Source: JBOHDX01 sp050700835
GTDB lineage: Bacteria > Actinomycetota > Actinomycetes > Propionibacteriales > Nocardioidaceae
Reading direction: 5' to 3'
Assembly: GCA_050700835.1 (NCBI GenBank)
Contig: JBOHDX010000153.1
Span: 1 to 12,687 of the forward strand
Length of the DNA stretch: 12,687 nt
Position numbers and translations under genes: made by a program. Each line of letters starts with the position of its first letter. Within the stretch, counting starts at the first letter, position 1. The notes beneath the pieces are model-generated. The model saw only the letters and a list, made by a program, of their open reading frames with translations, was not told the origin of the DNA and searched no databases. Below, in pieces: positions 1-7,098 of this stretch.

Positions 1-156
1 CGTCCGCCGCTTCACTCGCCGCCGGTACCGTCGACTCGGACATTTCGGGCACAAAACGGTGCGCCCGGCGTTTGAAGCGGGCGCGGGCGGTGCCGCCGGC
101 GTGTGAAGCGAGCGCGGGCGGTGCCCCCGGCCCTTCGACGGCTACTCCCGCGACGG
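1..156. other. Non-coding region downstream of crgA with GC-rich repeats
   Basis: I see no convincing gene here. The stretch holds two near-identical 28-bp copies (73-100 and 104-131) and a 15-bp tandem duplication at its crgA edge. An inverted copy of the 8-base core GTGAAGCG lies at 8-15 (CGCTTCAC). In Mycobacterium the neighbour on this side of crgA is another minus-strand gene. Any such gene lies outside the window. Confidence 0.6.
73..131 (+). repeat. Pair of 28-bp direct repeats, 31-bp period
   Basis: Copies at 73-100 and 104-131 differ at two positions by my alignment. Each begins TGAAGCG and continues through GCGCGGGCGGTGCC. The separation is three bases. The core GTGAAGCG also occurs inverted at 8-15. 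Function is unknown. A small intergenic repeat family or replication slippage would both fit. Confidence 0.7.
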
Positions 157-165
157 CTACTCCCA
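136..165. repeat. 15-bp tandem duplication spanning the crgA stop codon
   Basis: CGACGGCTACTCCC occurs at 136-149 and again at 151-164. Read on the crgA strand, the copy nearer the gene supplies the last glycine-free codon GAG and the TAG stop (159-157). The second copy repeats GAG-TAG five codons downstream, in frame. Readthrough would add only four residues before another TAG. Confidence 0.85.
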
Positions 166-411
166 CTTGGTGGCGAAGATGAAGCCCGAACCGAGCAGGC
201 ACATGCCGATCAGGATGTTCCAGTTGCCGAGGGTCTTCATCCCGGGGATGTCGGTGCCGGCCGTGTAGAAGATGACGATCCACGCCAACCCGACCAGCCA
301 GCAGGTGACCATCGCGGGCGCCGCCCAGCGCGTGGCGATGCCTTTGGCCGGACCACGCTTGCCCGCGGGCGGCGTGTAGTCGGGCTTCTTGCGGGGGCGG
401 GACTCGGGCAC
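157..411 (-). CDS. crgA: Cell division protein CrgA
   Basis: CrgA is a small inner-membrane protein of the actinobacterial divisome. In mycobacteria it contacts FtsZ, FtsQ, FtsI and PbpA and helps place peptidoglycan synthesis. The 84-residue product has a basic, proline-rich cytoplasmic N-terminus (MPESRPRKKPDYTPP). Two hydrophobic segments follow at about residues 30-50 and 61-80, and the protein ends TKWE, typical of the family. I chose the GTG at 411 because GAGGAG (422-417) lies 5 bases upstream and the family begins at this point. An in-frame GTG at 417 overlaps the ribosome binding site, and the ATG at 462 adds a non-conserved extension. The gene is divergent from the DUF881 gene, as in Mycobacterium (Rv0011c/Rv0012). 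Confidence 0.95.
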   Translation of the reverse strand: MPESRPRKKPDYTPPAGKRGPAKGIATRWAAPAMVTCWLVGLAWIVIFYTAGTDIPGMKTLGNWNILIGMCLLGSGFIFATKWE

Positions 412-430
412 CGTCACTCCTCGGCCATGG

Positions 431-448
431 CCCGCGATCTCACGCGGG
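431..448 (-). promoter_or_regulatory. Hairpin in the predicted crgA leader
   Basis: The 6-bp arms CCCGCG (431-436) and CGCGGG (443-448) enclose a 6-base loop. If crgA transcription starts near 464, the hairpin lies in its 5' UTR just upstream of the GAGGAG ribosome binding site. Its function is not known. Confidence 0.4.
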
Positions 449-469
449 CCGGTCTGCTGCATCGTCGGC

Positions 470-476
470 TAGCGTA
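470..476. promoter_or_regulatory. Overlapping divergent -10 boxes for crgA and the DUF881 gene
   Basis: On the plus strand TAGCGT (470-475) fits the actinobacterial TANNNT -10 pattern and lies 9 bases before the DUF881 ATG at 485. On the minus strand TACGCT (476-471) fits the same pattern for crgA. The DUF881 start has no Shine-Dalgarno, so a leaderless or near-leaderless transcript is plausible. No clear -35 boxes were found, so this is a prediction from pattern only. Confidence 0.4.
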
Positions 477-484
477 GTAGAACC

Positions 485-1213
485 ATGCATCCGCACCGTG
501 AAGGCCGCTCCGCCTCGTGGCGCGCAGCGGTGCCGCTGGTGGCGGCACTCGGCGGTTTGTTGTTCGTGGCCAGCGCGCTGAGTGCCAACGGGACCGATCT
601 GCGAGCCGGACCGACCGACCTGTCGACGCTGGTGCAGCAACGCGCGGATGCGGTCGCCGCCCAGCGAGCACAGCAGCGCACCCTGCGGGCCGAGATCGCC
701 GCCCTCACCGGTTCGGTGGACTCCAAGTCCGTCGTCGCCGCCCAGCAACAGGCCGCCGCGCAGAAGCCGGCGGCAGGTCTCACCGGGGTCACCGGTCCCG
801 GCCTGGCGGTCACCCTGCAGGACTCACCGCGTGGCCAGCAGATCCCGCCGGGCCTGAACGCCGATGCGCTGGTGGTTCATCAACAAGACATCCAGGCGTT
901 CGTCAACGCGCTATGGGCCGGCGGTGCCCAGGCCATCAGCCTGCAGGGTCAGCGGCTGATCGCGACCACGGGAATCAAGTGCGTCGGCAACACGGTGGTG
1001 CTCGAGGGCGTGCCGTACTCCCCGCCGTACCGCATCGAGGCCGTCGGCGACGTGACCGCGCTGGAAAGGGGCCTGGACAACTCGACCGCGGTGCAGACGT
1101 ATCGCCAGTACGTCGCGGTCGTCAACCTCGGCCTCACGGTCGAGCCGCGGAGCAGCCTCGACATCCCCGCCTACGGCGGCACCGTCACGTTGCAGTACGC
1201 CCGCACGCCCTGA
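485..1213 (+). CDS. DUF881 family membrane-anchored protein (Rv0012-like)
   Basis: The 242-residue protein has a short basic N-terminus, one membrane segment at about residues 16-34, and a Gln/Ala-rich predicted coiled coil at about 46-75. A globular DUF881 domain fills about residues 100-240, with LNADALVVHQQDIQAFVNAL and a segment beginning GAQAISLQGQRL that look typical of the family. The domain should face outside the membrane. The biochemical role is unknown. The family lies beside crgA and the pkn/pbp operon in many actinomycetes and resembles FtsL/DivIC-type coiled-coil membrane proteins in layout, which hints at a divisome or cell-wall role (inference). The start at 485 lacks a clear ribosome binding site. 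The gene ends 3 bp from the convergent pknB stop, and trpG, expected between them in Mycobacterium, is missing. Confidence 0.88.
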   Translation: MHPHREGRSASWRAAVPLVAALGGLLFVASALSANGTDLRAGPTDLSTLVQQRADAVAAQRAQQRTLRAEIAALTGSVDSKSVVAAQQQAAAQKPAAGLTGVTGPGLAVTLQDSPRGQQIPPGLNADALVVHQQDIQAFVNALWAGGAQAISLQGQRLIATTGIKCVGNTVVLEGVPYSPPYRIEAVGDVTALERGLDNSTAVQTYRQYVAVVNLGLTVEPRSSLDIPAYGGTVTLQYARTP

Positions 1214-1226
1214 CCGTCAGGGCGTG
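1204..1226. terminator. Perfect inverted repeat between the DUF881 gene and pknB (candidate bidirectional terminator)
   Basis: CACGCCCTGAC (1204-1214) and GTCAGGGCGTG (1216-1226) are exact reverse complements around one C. Both TGA stops (1211-1213 plus; 1219-1217 minus) lie inside the arms, so each gene ends ACG-CCC-TGA. In RNA this gives a 9-bp GC-rich stem with a 5-base loop on either transcript. There is no U tract, so it would be an I-shaped terminator or simply an RNA 3'-end stabiliser. Confidence 0.6.
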
Positions 1227-2998
1227 GGCACCGTCGTCGGAGTCGTGGTGGGTGGCGTCGTGGTCGGTGCCGTCGTGGGAGTCGTGGTCGGTGTCGTGGT
1301 CGGTGTCGTCGAGGGCGCGGTCGACACGGTGATGAAGACCGACGAGTTGCGGGCCACCTTCTCGCCCTTGGAGGGCTGCTGTTGGGTGACTGTGCCGCTG
1401 GGCTGGGTGGACGTCGAGTCGTAGACCACGCGCGGTTGCAGCCCTGCGTCCCGGATCATCTGCTCGGCGACCGCCTGGGTCTTGCCCACCACGTCCGGCA
1501 CGGTTGCCGGTCCGTTGGAGAGGGTGAGGGTCACCGTGCTGCCCGGCGCGACCATCGTCGTCGCCGTGGGGTCGGTGGTGAGCACCGTGCCCTTCTGCTC
1601 GGTGCTGTCCTGCTGCTTGAACGCCGGCACCAGATGCAGCTTCGTCAGCTTCTGGACCGCAGTAGACCGCGAGTCGCCGATCATGAAGGGCACCTGCACC
1701 TTGCCCGCGCCCAGGCTGACCGTCAACGCCACCGGGTCATTGCTGTTGAGGAAGCTGCCCGGCGCGGGAGTCTGGTTCGAAACCTTGCCCTTGGGCACCG
1801 ACGCGTCCGTGGTCCTGGTGACCTTGCCGAGGGTGAGCCCGGCGTGGGTGATCTTCTGCTCGGCCTGCTTCTGGGTCAGCCCGACGAGCCGCGGCACCGA
1901 GACGGTGGGGGCGTTGCTCCCCCCGGAGAGCAGCTTGGGCACGAAGATGACCGCGGCAGCGATGAGGGCCAGGATGATGATCGCCAGCAGCACCCACAGT
2001 CCGGTACGCCGACGCGGCGGCTCGTCGTCCGAGCTCTGGAACATCGACGTCTCGTCCGCCGACTCGACCGGGAGGGGCGCGACCATCGTGGCCGGCCCAG
2101 CAGAGGCCGCCAGTGGCGGGGCGATCACGGTCTGGCCGGCGAGGGCGCGCTCGATGTCGGCCCGCATCTGCGCCGCGCTCTGATAGCGCTCGTCGACCCG
2201 CTTGGCCAGCGCCTTGGCGACGATCGCGTCGATCTGCGGGGTGATCTCCGGGTTGTAGGCCGACGGCGGCAGCGCGTCCTCCCGGACGTGCTGGTACGCC
2301 ACGGACACCGGGCTGTCACCGACGAACGGTGGTCTGCCGGTCAACAGCTCGAACAGCAGGCACCCGGTGGAGTAGATGTCGCTACGGGCGTCGACCTGCT
2401 CGCCCCGAGCCTGCTCCGGCGAGAGGTACTGCGCGGTGCCGACGACGGCCGCGGTCTGGGTCATCGTGGACGACGAGTCGGCGATGGCCCGCGCGATCCC
2501 GAAGTCCATCACCTTGACTTGGCCACCCGGCGTCAGCATCACGTTGGCCGGCTTGATGTCGCGGTGCACGATCCCCGCACGGTGGCTGTAGTCGAGCGCG
2601 GACAGCACGTCCGCGGTGATCTCGAGGGCCCGCTCGGGCAGGATCTTGCGACCCTCCCGCAGGATCTCGCGCAGGGTCCGGCCCTCGACGTACTCCATGA
2701 CGATGTAGGGCAGCTCGTTGGCGCTGCCGGCTTCCTCGCCGGTGTCGTAGACGGCAACGATCGAGGGGTGGTTGAGCGATGCTGCGGACTGGGCCTCGCG
2801 ACGGAACCTCGCCTGGAACGTCGGGTCGCTGGCGAGATCCGCGCGCAGCCGCTTGATCGCCACGGTCCGACCGAGCCGCAGATCGCGACCGACCCGCACG
2901 TCCGCCATGCCGCCGCGGCCGAGCAGGCCGCCGACCTCGTAGCGGTCGCCGAGCCGGTCGCCGCCCTCGGGGCCGCCGGTGGGTGACTCAGTCGCCAT
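1217..2998 (-). CDS. pknB: PASTA-domain Ser/Thr protein kinase PknB
   Basis: PknB is a transmembrane receptor kinase that senses peptidoglycan fragments or lipid II and phosphorylates division and wall proteins. The 593-residue product has a kinase domain at about 20-285. Its glycine loop GRGGMADV is at 27-34, with VAIK lysine 49, alpha-C Glu68, HRDIKPAN with Asp147, and DFG at 165-167. The activation loop has TQTAA with Thr180 and Thr182 as likely autophosphorylation sites. A charged juxtamembrane stretch leads to a membrane segment at about 334-353. Three PASTA repeats follow (about 365-430, 431-496, 497-560), then a Thr/Pro-only tail at 561-593. M. tuberculosis PknB has four PASTA repeats and no such tail. 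The ATG at 2998 overlaps pknA by 11 bp; an upstream extension to 3301 would lie wholly inside pknA in another frame. Confidence 0.97.
   Translation of the reverse strand: MATESPTGGPEGGDRLGDRYEVGGLLGRGGMADVRVGRDLRLGRTVAIKRLRADLASDPTFQARFRREAQSAASLNHPSIVAVYDTGEEAGSANELPYIVMEYVEGRTLREILREGRKILPERALEITADVLSALDYSHRAGIVHRDIKPANVMLTPGGQVKVMDFGIARAIADSSSTMTQTAAVVGTAQYLSPEQARGEQVDARSDIYSTGCLLFELLTGRPPFVGDSPVSVAYQHVREDALPPSAYNPEITPQIDAIVAKALAKRVDERYQSAAQMRADIERALAGQTVIAPPLAASAGPATMVAPLPVESADETSMFQSSDDEPPRRRTGLWVLLAIIILALIAAAVIFVPKLLSGGSNAPTVSVPRLVGLTQKQAEQKITHAGLTLGKVTRTTDASVPKGKVSNQTPAPGSFLNSNDPVALTVSLGAGKVQVPFMIGDSRSTAVQKLTKLHLVPAFKQQDSTEQKGTVLTTDPTATTMVAPGSTVTLTLSNGPATVPDVVGKTQAVAEQMIRDAGLQPRVVYDSTSTQPSGTVTQQQPSKGEKVARNSSVFITVSTAPSTTPTTTPTTTPTTAPTTTPPTTTPTTVPTP
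1232..1316 (-). repeat. Low-complexity repeat encoding the PknB Thr/Pro tail
   Basis: Imperfect copies of GTCGTGGTCGGT and relatives (read on the plus strand) run through the 3' end of pknB. They encode repeated TTPTTTP-like units at residues 561-593. The repeats are likely to vary in length between strains by slippage. Confidence 0.75.
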
Positions 2999-4199
2999 GA
3001 TCGCCCTTGTCCTTCTTGTGGGGAGGCTTGTGCGGTTTGTGGGAGTGCAGTTGTCCGGGCGGGTGCCGGTGGCCTGGCTTGACCTGCTGACCCGGCTGAC
3101 TGGTCTGCCGGGTTCCGGTGGTGGTCGGGCTCGCACCGCCGGGTGACTGGGAGTGGGAGGTGCCCCCAGTTCTGCCCGGCGGCGACCCGATGGTTCCGGA
3201 GTCGAGGTTGAGGGCGACGACGGTGACGAGCAGCGCGGCGACCACGCCGGCACCGACCAGGCCGAGCGCCAACGCCCGGCGCCTCGGCGCCCGCGCGTCA
3301 CCTTCCCGGGCGGGGGTCGGCATCAGCCGGGTCGGCACCGCCGCCGGAGAGGCCACTGTGTCCGGGAGATCCCCTGTCGTCTGCCTGATCTCGCTCGCGA
3401 AGGCGGCCGCAGACGCCTGTCGGCGGGTGGGGTCCTTGGCCAGCGCTCGGGCCACGGCACCGGCGAGGGCCGGAGGGACCGGCGCGCCCAATGGGGGTGG
3501 AGCATCGTGCAGGTGGGCCAGCAGCGTGGCCATCGGGGTCTCGCGGTCGAAGGGCCGCGCCCCGGACAGCGCCTCGTGCAACACCACTCCGAGGGAGTAG
3601 ACGTCGCTGCTCGGGCTGACGTTGGATCCCGCGGCCTGCTCGGGGGACAGGTAGTGCGGGGTGCCCATCACCTGTCCGGTGGCGGTGACGGAGGCGTCGG
3701 CGGCCGCCTTGGCGATGCCGAAGTCGGTCACCTTGACCGAGCCCTGCGGGGTCACCAGCAGGTTCGAGGGCTTCACGTCGCGGTGCACGATGCCCTTGTC
3801 GTGCGCCACCTGGAGCGCGTCGGCGGCCTGGGCCACCAGGCCGACGGCTCGTTTCGGCGGCAGCGGGCCGCCGGTGAGCAACCCGGACAGCGTGTCGCCC
3901 TCGACGTACTCCAGCACGAGGTACGGGACCGGTCCGTGTGGTGTCGGCGTCTCTCCGACGTCGTAGACACCGGCGATGTGCGGGTCGGACAGGGCCGCGG
4001 CGTGGCGAGCCTCTGTCAGCAGTCGGCTACGGAACCCCGCATCACCGGCGAGCTCCGCCTTGAGCAGCTTCAGCACGACAGGACGGCCTAACAGGGAGTC
4101 GGTGGCGCGCCAGACCTCGCCCATGCCGCCGGTCGCCAGATGGGCGTCGAGGCGGTACCTGCCGGCGGCCACGGTCGCTCCGGTGGAGAAGCCGTTCAC
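2988..4199 (-). CDS. pknA: Ser/Thr protein kinase PknA
   Basis: PknA partners PknB in phosphorylating division, polar-growth and wall-synthesis proteins. The 403-residue product has a glycine loop ATGGMGEVW (22-30), VVLK lysine 44, Glu63, HRDVKPSN with Asp141, and DFG at 159-161. Its activation-loop Thr172 and Thr174 match the positions reported for M. tuberculosis PknA. One membrane segment lies at about 309-330. The outside part lacks PASTA repeats and is Gly/Ser/Thr/Pro-rich, ending in a His/Lys-rich tail (about 377-402). I chose the GTG at 4199 because it overlaps the pbpA stop as GTGA and gives the family N-terminus (GRYRLDAHLATGGMG). The longer frame to 4349 lies inside pbpA and looks like out-of-frame sequence. 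The gene overlaps pknB by 11 bp. Confidence 0.96.
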   Translation of the reverse strand: MNGFSTGATVAAGRYRLDAHLATGGMGEVWRATDSLLGRPVVLKLLKAELAGDAGFRSRLLTEARHAAALSDPHIAGVYDVGETPTPHGPVPYLVLEYVEGDTLSGLLTGGPLPPKRAVGLVAQAADALQVAHDKGIVHRDVKPSNLLVTPQGSVKVTDFGIAKAAADASVTATGQVMGTPHYLSPEQAAGSNVSPSSDVYSLGVVLHEALSGARPFDRETPMATLLAHLHDAPPPLGAPVPPALAGAVARALAKDPTRRQASAAAFASEIRQTTGDLPDTVASPAAVPTRLMPTPAREGDARAPRRRALALGLVGAGVVAALLVTVVALNLDSGTIGSPPGRTGGTSHSQSPGGASPTTTGTRQTSQPGQQVKPGHRHPPGQLHSHKPHKPPHKKDKGDHGD

Positions 4200-5686
4200 T
4201 TGCCCAGCACCGCCTCGATCACCTTGGCCGCGATCGGGCCGGCGAGGCCGCTGCCGCTGACGTCGCCGCGGACGATGCTGTTGCCCGGCTGCACAAGGAC
4301 GGCGACCGCGACCTTCTGTTGGCTGGACGGGGTGAAGCAGACGAACCACGCGTACGGCTTCTGGCTGGCCGTCGTCTGGGCGGTGCCGGTCTTCGACGCC
4401 AGGGGTACGCCCGGCACGGACACCGACGAACCGGTGCCGTTGCGGGCGACGTCGATCATCATCTGGGTGAGCTCGGACGCGACGCCGGTGCTCACCGCCT
4501 TGTGCAGCACCTGGGGGGCGGCCCGGTCCAGCACCTGGACGTCCGGGGACCGGACCTCGGAGACGATGTAGGGCTTCATCACGGTGCCGTCGTTGGCGAT
4601 GCCGGCCGCGATCATCGCCATCTGCAAGGGTGTCGCCGCGGTCTCGAACTGCCCGATCCCGCTCTGCGCGAGCTGGGGCGCGTTCAACGACTCGCCGGAG
4701 GTCGCGGTCAGGTGGCTGGCGGCTACCGACAGGTCGTTGAGGTAGCTGTTGTCGCCGAACCCGAACGCGGCTGCCTGGGCCGCCAGCCGGGACTGCCCGA
4801 CCCGGAGCGCGAGGCCGCCGAAGGCGGTGTTGCAGGACTGGCTGAGGGCCTGGGTGAACGGGATCGTCGTGGTGCCGCAGGCGAGGCCGGCCTCATTGGT
4901 GAGGGTGTACTGGATTCCGGGGAACGACAGGGTAGGCCCGGCCTTGACCTGTGAGGTCGGGCTCAGGTGCAGGTTCGGGTCGGACAGAGCGGCTGCCGCC
5001 GTGACGAGCTTGAACGTCGAGCCTGGTGGATAGATCTGCAGCCGGCTGCGGTCCACCAAGGGTTGTGACGGGTCGGCGTTGAGTTGTTTCCAGGCCTTCT
5101 CGGAGTCCTTGAACCCGTGGCTGTGGCTGGCGAGCAGGTTGGGGTTGTAGCCGGGGGTGCTGACCATCGACAGAATCGCGCCGGTGCTCGGGTCGAGCGC
5201 GACGACCGCTCCCTTGGTGCCTTGGCCGAGCGCCTGGAGGCCGTCCAGCGCCGCCTTCTGGGCCGCCGGGTTGATGGTGAGGGTGACGCTTCCGCCCTTG
5301 GGCTGGCTGGAGCCGACCAGGTCGATCACCCGGTTCACGAACAGTCGCGGGTCGCTGCCGGACAAGATGGAGTTCTGGCTGTTCTCGATCCCGCTGCGGC
5401 CGTAGATGTAGGAGTAGTAGCCGGTCAGGTTGCCGTACAGCTGCGGGTGCTTGTAGACCCGCAGGTAACGGTATGGGTCCTTGACCGGGACGCTCTGCGC
5501 CACCTGCTGGTTGCCGACCAGGATCGGCCCGCGATCGCGGGAGAACTCCTCGTTGACCACCCGCCGGTTGCCGGCGTGAGCGTTGAGGCTGTCGGCCTCG
5601 AAGAACTGCAGGTAGTTCGCGTTGATCAGCAATGCCAGGAACATCAGCATGCAACCGATCGCCATCACCCGGATGGGTTTGTTCAT
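4196..5686 (-). CDS. pbpA: Class B penicillin-binding protein PbpA (peptidoglycan transpeptidase)
   Basis: PbpA cross-links nascent peptidoglycan and works with the SEDS polymerase encoded just upstream. The 496-residue product has a short cytoplasmic tip, one uncleaved membrane anchor at about 5-24, a PBP-dimer region at about 35-140 containing SRDRGPIL, and a transpeptidase domain at about 155-490. The active-site motifs are present and spaced as expected: STFK with nucleophile Ser223, SCN at 284-286, and KTGTAQ at 432-437. Length is close to M. tuberculosis PbpA. The ATG at 5686 overlaps the rodA stop as ATGA, and its own stop overlaps the pknA start as GTGA. In mycobacteria PbpA is controlled by PknB phosphorylation, and it interacts with CrgA, whose gene is also in this window. 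Confidence 0.97.
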   Translation of the reverse strand: MNKPIRVMAIGCMLMFLALLINANYLQFFEADSLNAHAGNRRVVNEEFSRDRGPILVGNQQVAQSVPVKDPYRYLRVYKHPQLYGNLTGYYSYIYGRSGIENSQNSILSGSDPRLFVNRVIDLVGSSQPKGGSVTLTINPAAQKAALDGLQALGQGTKGAVVALDPSTGAILSMVSTPGYNPNLLASHSHGFKDSEKAWKQLNADPSQPLVDRSRLQIYPPGSTFKLVTAAAALSDPNLHLSPTSQVKAGPTLSFPGIQYTLTNEAGLACGTTTIPFTQALSQSCNTAFGGLALRVGQSRLAAQAAAFGFGDNSYLNDLSVAASHLTATSGESLNAPQLAQSGIGQFETAATPLQMAMIAAGIANDGTVMKPYIVSEVRSPDVQVLDRAAPQVLHKAVSTGVASELTQMMIDVARNGTGSSVSVPGVPLASKTGTAQTTASQKPYAWFVCFTPSSQQKVAVAVLVQPGNSIVRGDVSGSGLAGPIAAKVIEAVLGK

Positions 5687-7098
5687 CGGAGCATCACCAC
5701 CTGGGTCGCGTCGTCGGACTGCATCGGCGTCACTGCAGGAGCTGGGCGACGGGTCTGGTCACTGATCCGCAGCAGCAGTGCGACGATCGCCCAGTTGGCC
5801 ACGATCGAGGACCCGCCGTACGACAGGAACGGCGTGGTCAGACCGGTCAACGGGATCAGCCGGGTGACGCCGCCGACGACGACGAAGACCTGGATCGCGA
5901 ACGACACCGCCAGGCCGGTCGCGACGAGCTTGCCGAACGCGTCCCGGCACACCAGCGCGATCCGCAGCCCGCGCTCGACCAGCAGGGCGTACATCACCAG
6001 GATCGCCATCAGTCCGGTCAGACCGAGCTCCTCGCCCAACGACGCGGCGATGAAGTCGGAGTAGGAGAACGGTGTCATCGTCGGGTCGCCCTGGCCGAGC
6101 CCGCGGCCGAGCAGGCCCCCGAACGCCAAGCCGTACATCCCCTGGATGATCTGGTAGTACTGGTCGGGGTTGCTGAACGGGTGCAGCCAGCCGTTGACCC
6201 GCTCCTGCACGTGCGCGAACGTCAGGTAGCTCGCGTAGGCGCCGACGAGGAACATCGCCAGCCCCACCACCAGCCAGCCAGGACGCTCCGTGGCGACGTA
6301 CAACATCACCAGGAACAACCCGAAGAACAGCAACGATGACCCGAGGTCACGCTGGAAGACCAGGACACCGAGACTGGCCAACCAGGCCACCAGGATCGGT
6401 CCGAGGTCGCGACCGCGCGGCAGGTCGATGCCGGCGAACCGGCGCCCCGCCAGGGCCAGCGCATCTCGCTTGACCACGAGGTAGCCGGCGAAGAACACCA
6501 CGAGGCAGACCTTGGCCACCTCGCCCGGCTGGAAGCTCAGCGGCCCCAGCCGGATCCAGATCCGGGCACCGTTGATGTTCACGCCGAGGCCCGGCAGCAG
6601 CGGCAGCAGGAGCAGTACGAGGGCGACCAGACCGAAGGTGTACGTGAACGCCTGCAGCCGCCGGTGGTCGCGGATGCCCACCAGCACGGCGATGAACCCG
6701 GCGATTCCGATCGTGGTCCAGATCAGCTGCTGGCCGGCGAAGGTGTGTGCCTGAGGGTCGGCCGCGACAAGGCTCAGGTCGATGCGGTGGATCATCGCCA
6801 GGCCGAGACCGTTGAGCGCCACGACGATCGGAAGCAGCACCGGGTCGGCGTAGGACGCGAACCTGCGGACGACGAGATGGGTGATGAGGGCGAGCACGGC
6901 GAGCCCGCCTCCGAGTGGGTAGATGTCGGCGGGCACCTTGCCTTCGTAGCCCAGGCCGACGGCGGCGTAGGCGCCGATCCCGACGATCAGCGCTAGCACG
7001 AGCAGGAACAGCTCCGCGCCCCGACGTTGTCGCGGCGCCACGCCGGTAGCCGCGCCGCTGATCCCTCCGGTCGGGTGGTTCACCGCGCGCGCGCTCAT
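5683..7098 (-). CDS. rodA: SEDS-family peptidoglycan glycosyltransferase RodA
   Basis: RodA polymerises lipid II into glycan strands at the membrane, paired with a class B PBP (here PbpA). The 471-residue product has a cytoplasmic N-terminus of about 28 residues and roughly ten or more hydrophobic segments. Family signatures are visible: GARIWIRLG with FQPGEVAK (177-196), QRDLGSSLL (249-257) containing the conserved Asp251 of the catalytic region, GRGLGQG (331-337), EELGL (356-360), and PLTGLTTPFLSYGGSS (416-431). The ATG at 7098 overlaps the pstP stop as ATGA. A longer frame to 7242 would add a Pro/His-rich segment lying inside pstP and is rejected. The SEDS-PBP adjacency indicates one functional polymerase/cross-linker unit. 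Confidence 0.97.
   Translation of the reverse strand: MSARAVNHPTGGISGAATGVAPRQRRGAELFLLVLALIVGIGAYAAVGLGYEGKVPADIYPLGGGLAVLALITHLVVRRFASYADPVLLPIVVALNGLGLAMIHRIDLSLVAADPQAHTFAGQQLIWTTIGIAGFIAVLVGIRDHRRLQAFTYTFGLVALVLLLLPLLPGLGVNINGARIWIRLGPLSFQPGEVAKVCLVVFFAGYLVVKRDALALAGRRFAGIDLPRGRDLGPILVAWLASLGVLVFQRDLGSSLLFFGLFLVMLYVATERPGWLVVGLAMFLVGAYASYLTFAHVQERVNGWLHPFSNPDQYYQIIQGMYGLAFGGLLGRGLGQGDPTMTPFSYSDFIAASLGEELGLTGLMAILVMYALLVERGLRIALVCRDAFGKLVATGLAVSFAIQVFVVVGGVTRLIPLTGLTTPFLSYGGSSIVANWAIVALLLRISDQTRRPAPAVTPMQSDDATQVVMLR

Noticed and set aside
103..477. Plus-strand frame (124 codons) opposite crgA
   Set aside because: Antisense to crgA, Arg/Ala-rich, no family match; it also includes the repeats at 104-131.
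1232..1316. Repeats resembling a CRISPR or VNTR array
   Set aside because: Units are short, imperfect and without spacers, and they encode the Thr/Pro tail of PknB in frame.
1382..2986. Long plus-strand open frame (534 codons) opposite pknB
   Set aside because: It is antisense to a clear kinase gene. Its Arg/Gly/Asp/His-rich product has no recognisable domain and reflects high-GC codon bias.
2999..3301. N-terminal extension of pknB
   Set aside because: The extra part lies within pknA in another frame and is Arg/Pro/Ser-rich with no kinase homology. The ATG at 2998 gives the family N-terminus.
3153..4091. Plus-strand open frame (312 codons) opposite pknA
   Set aside because: Same reason: a shadow of the kinase gene with low-complexity composition and no ribosome binding site of note.
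5084..6064. Plus-strand open frame (326 codons) crossing pbpA and rodA
   Set aside because: It runs across two well-supported antisense genes and resembles no protein family.
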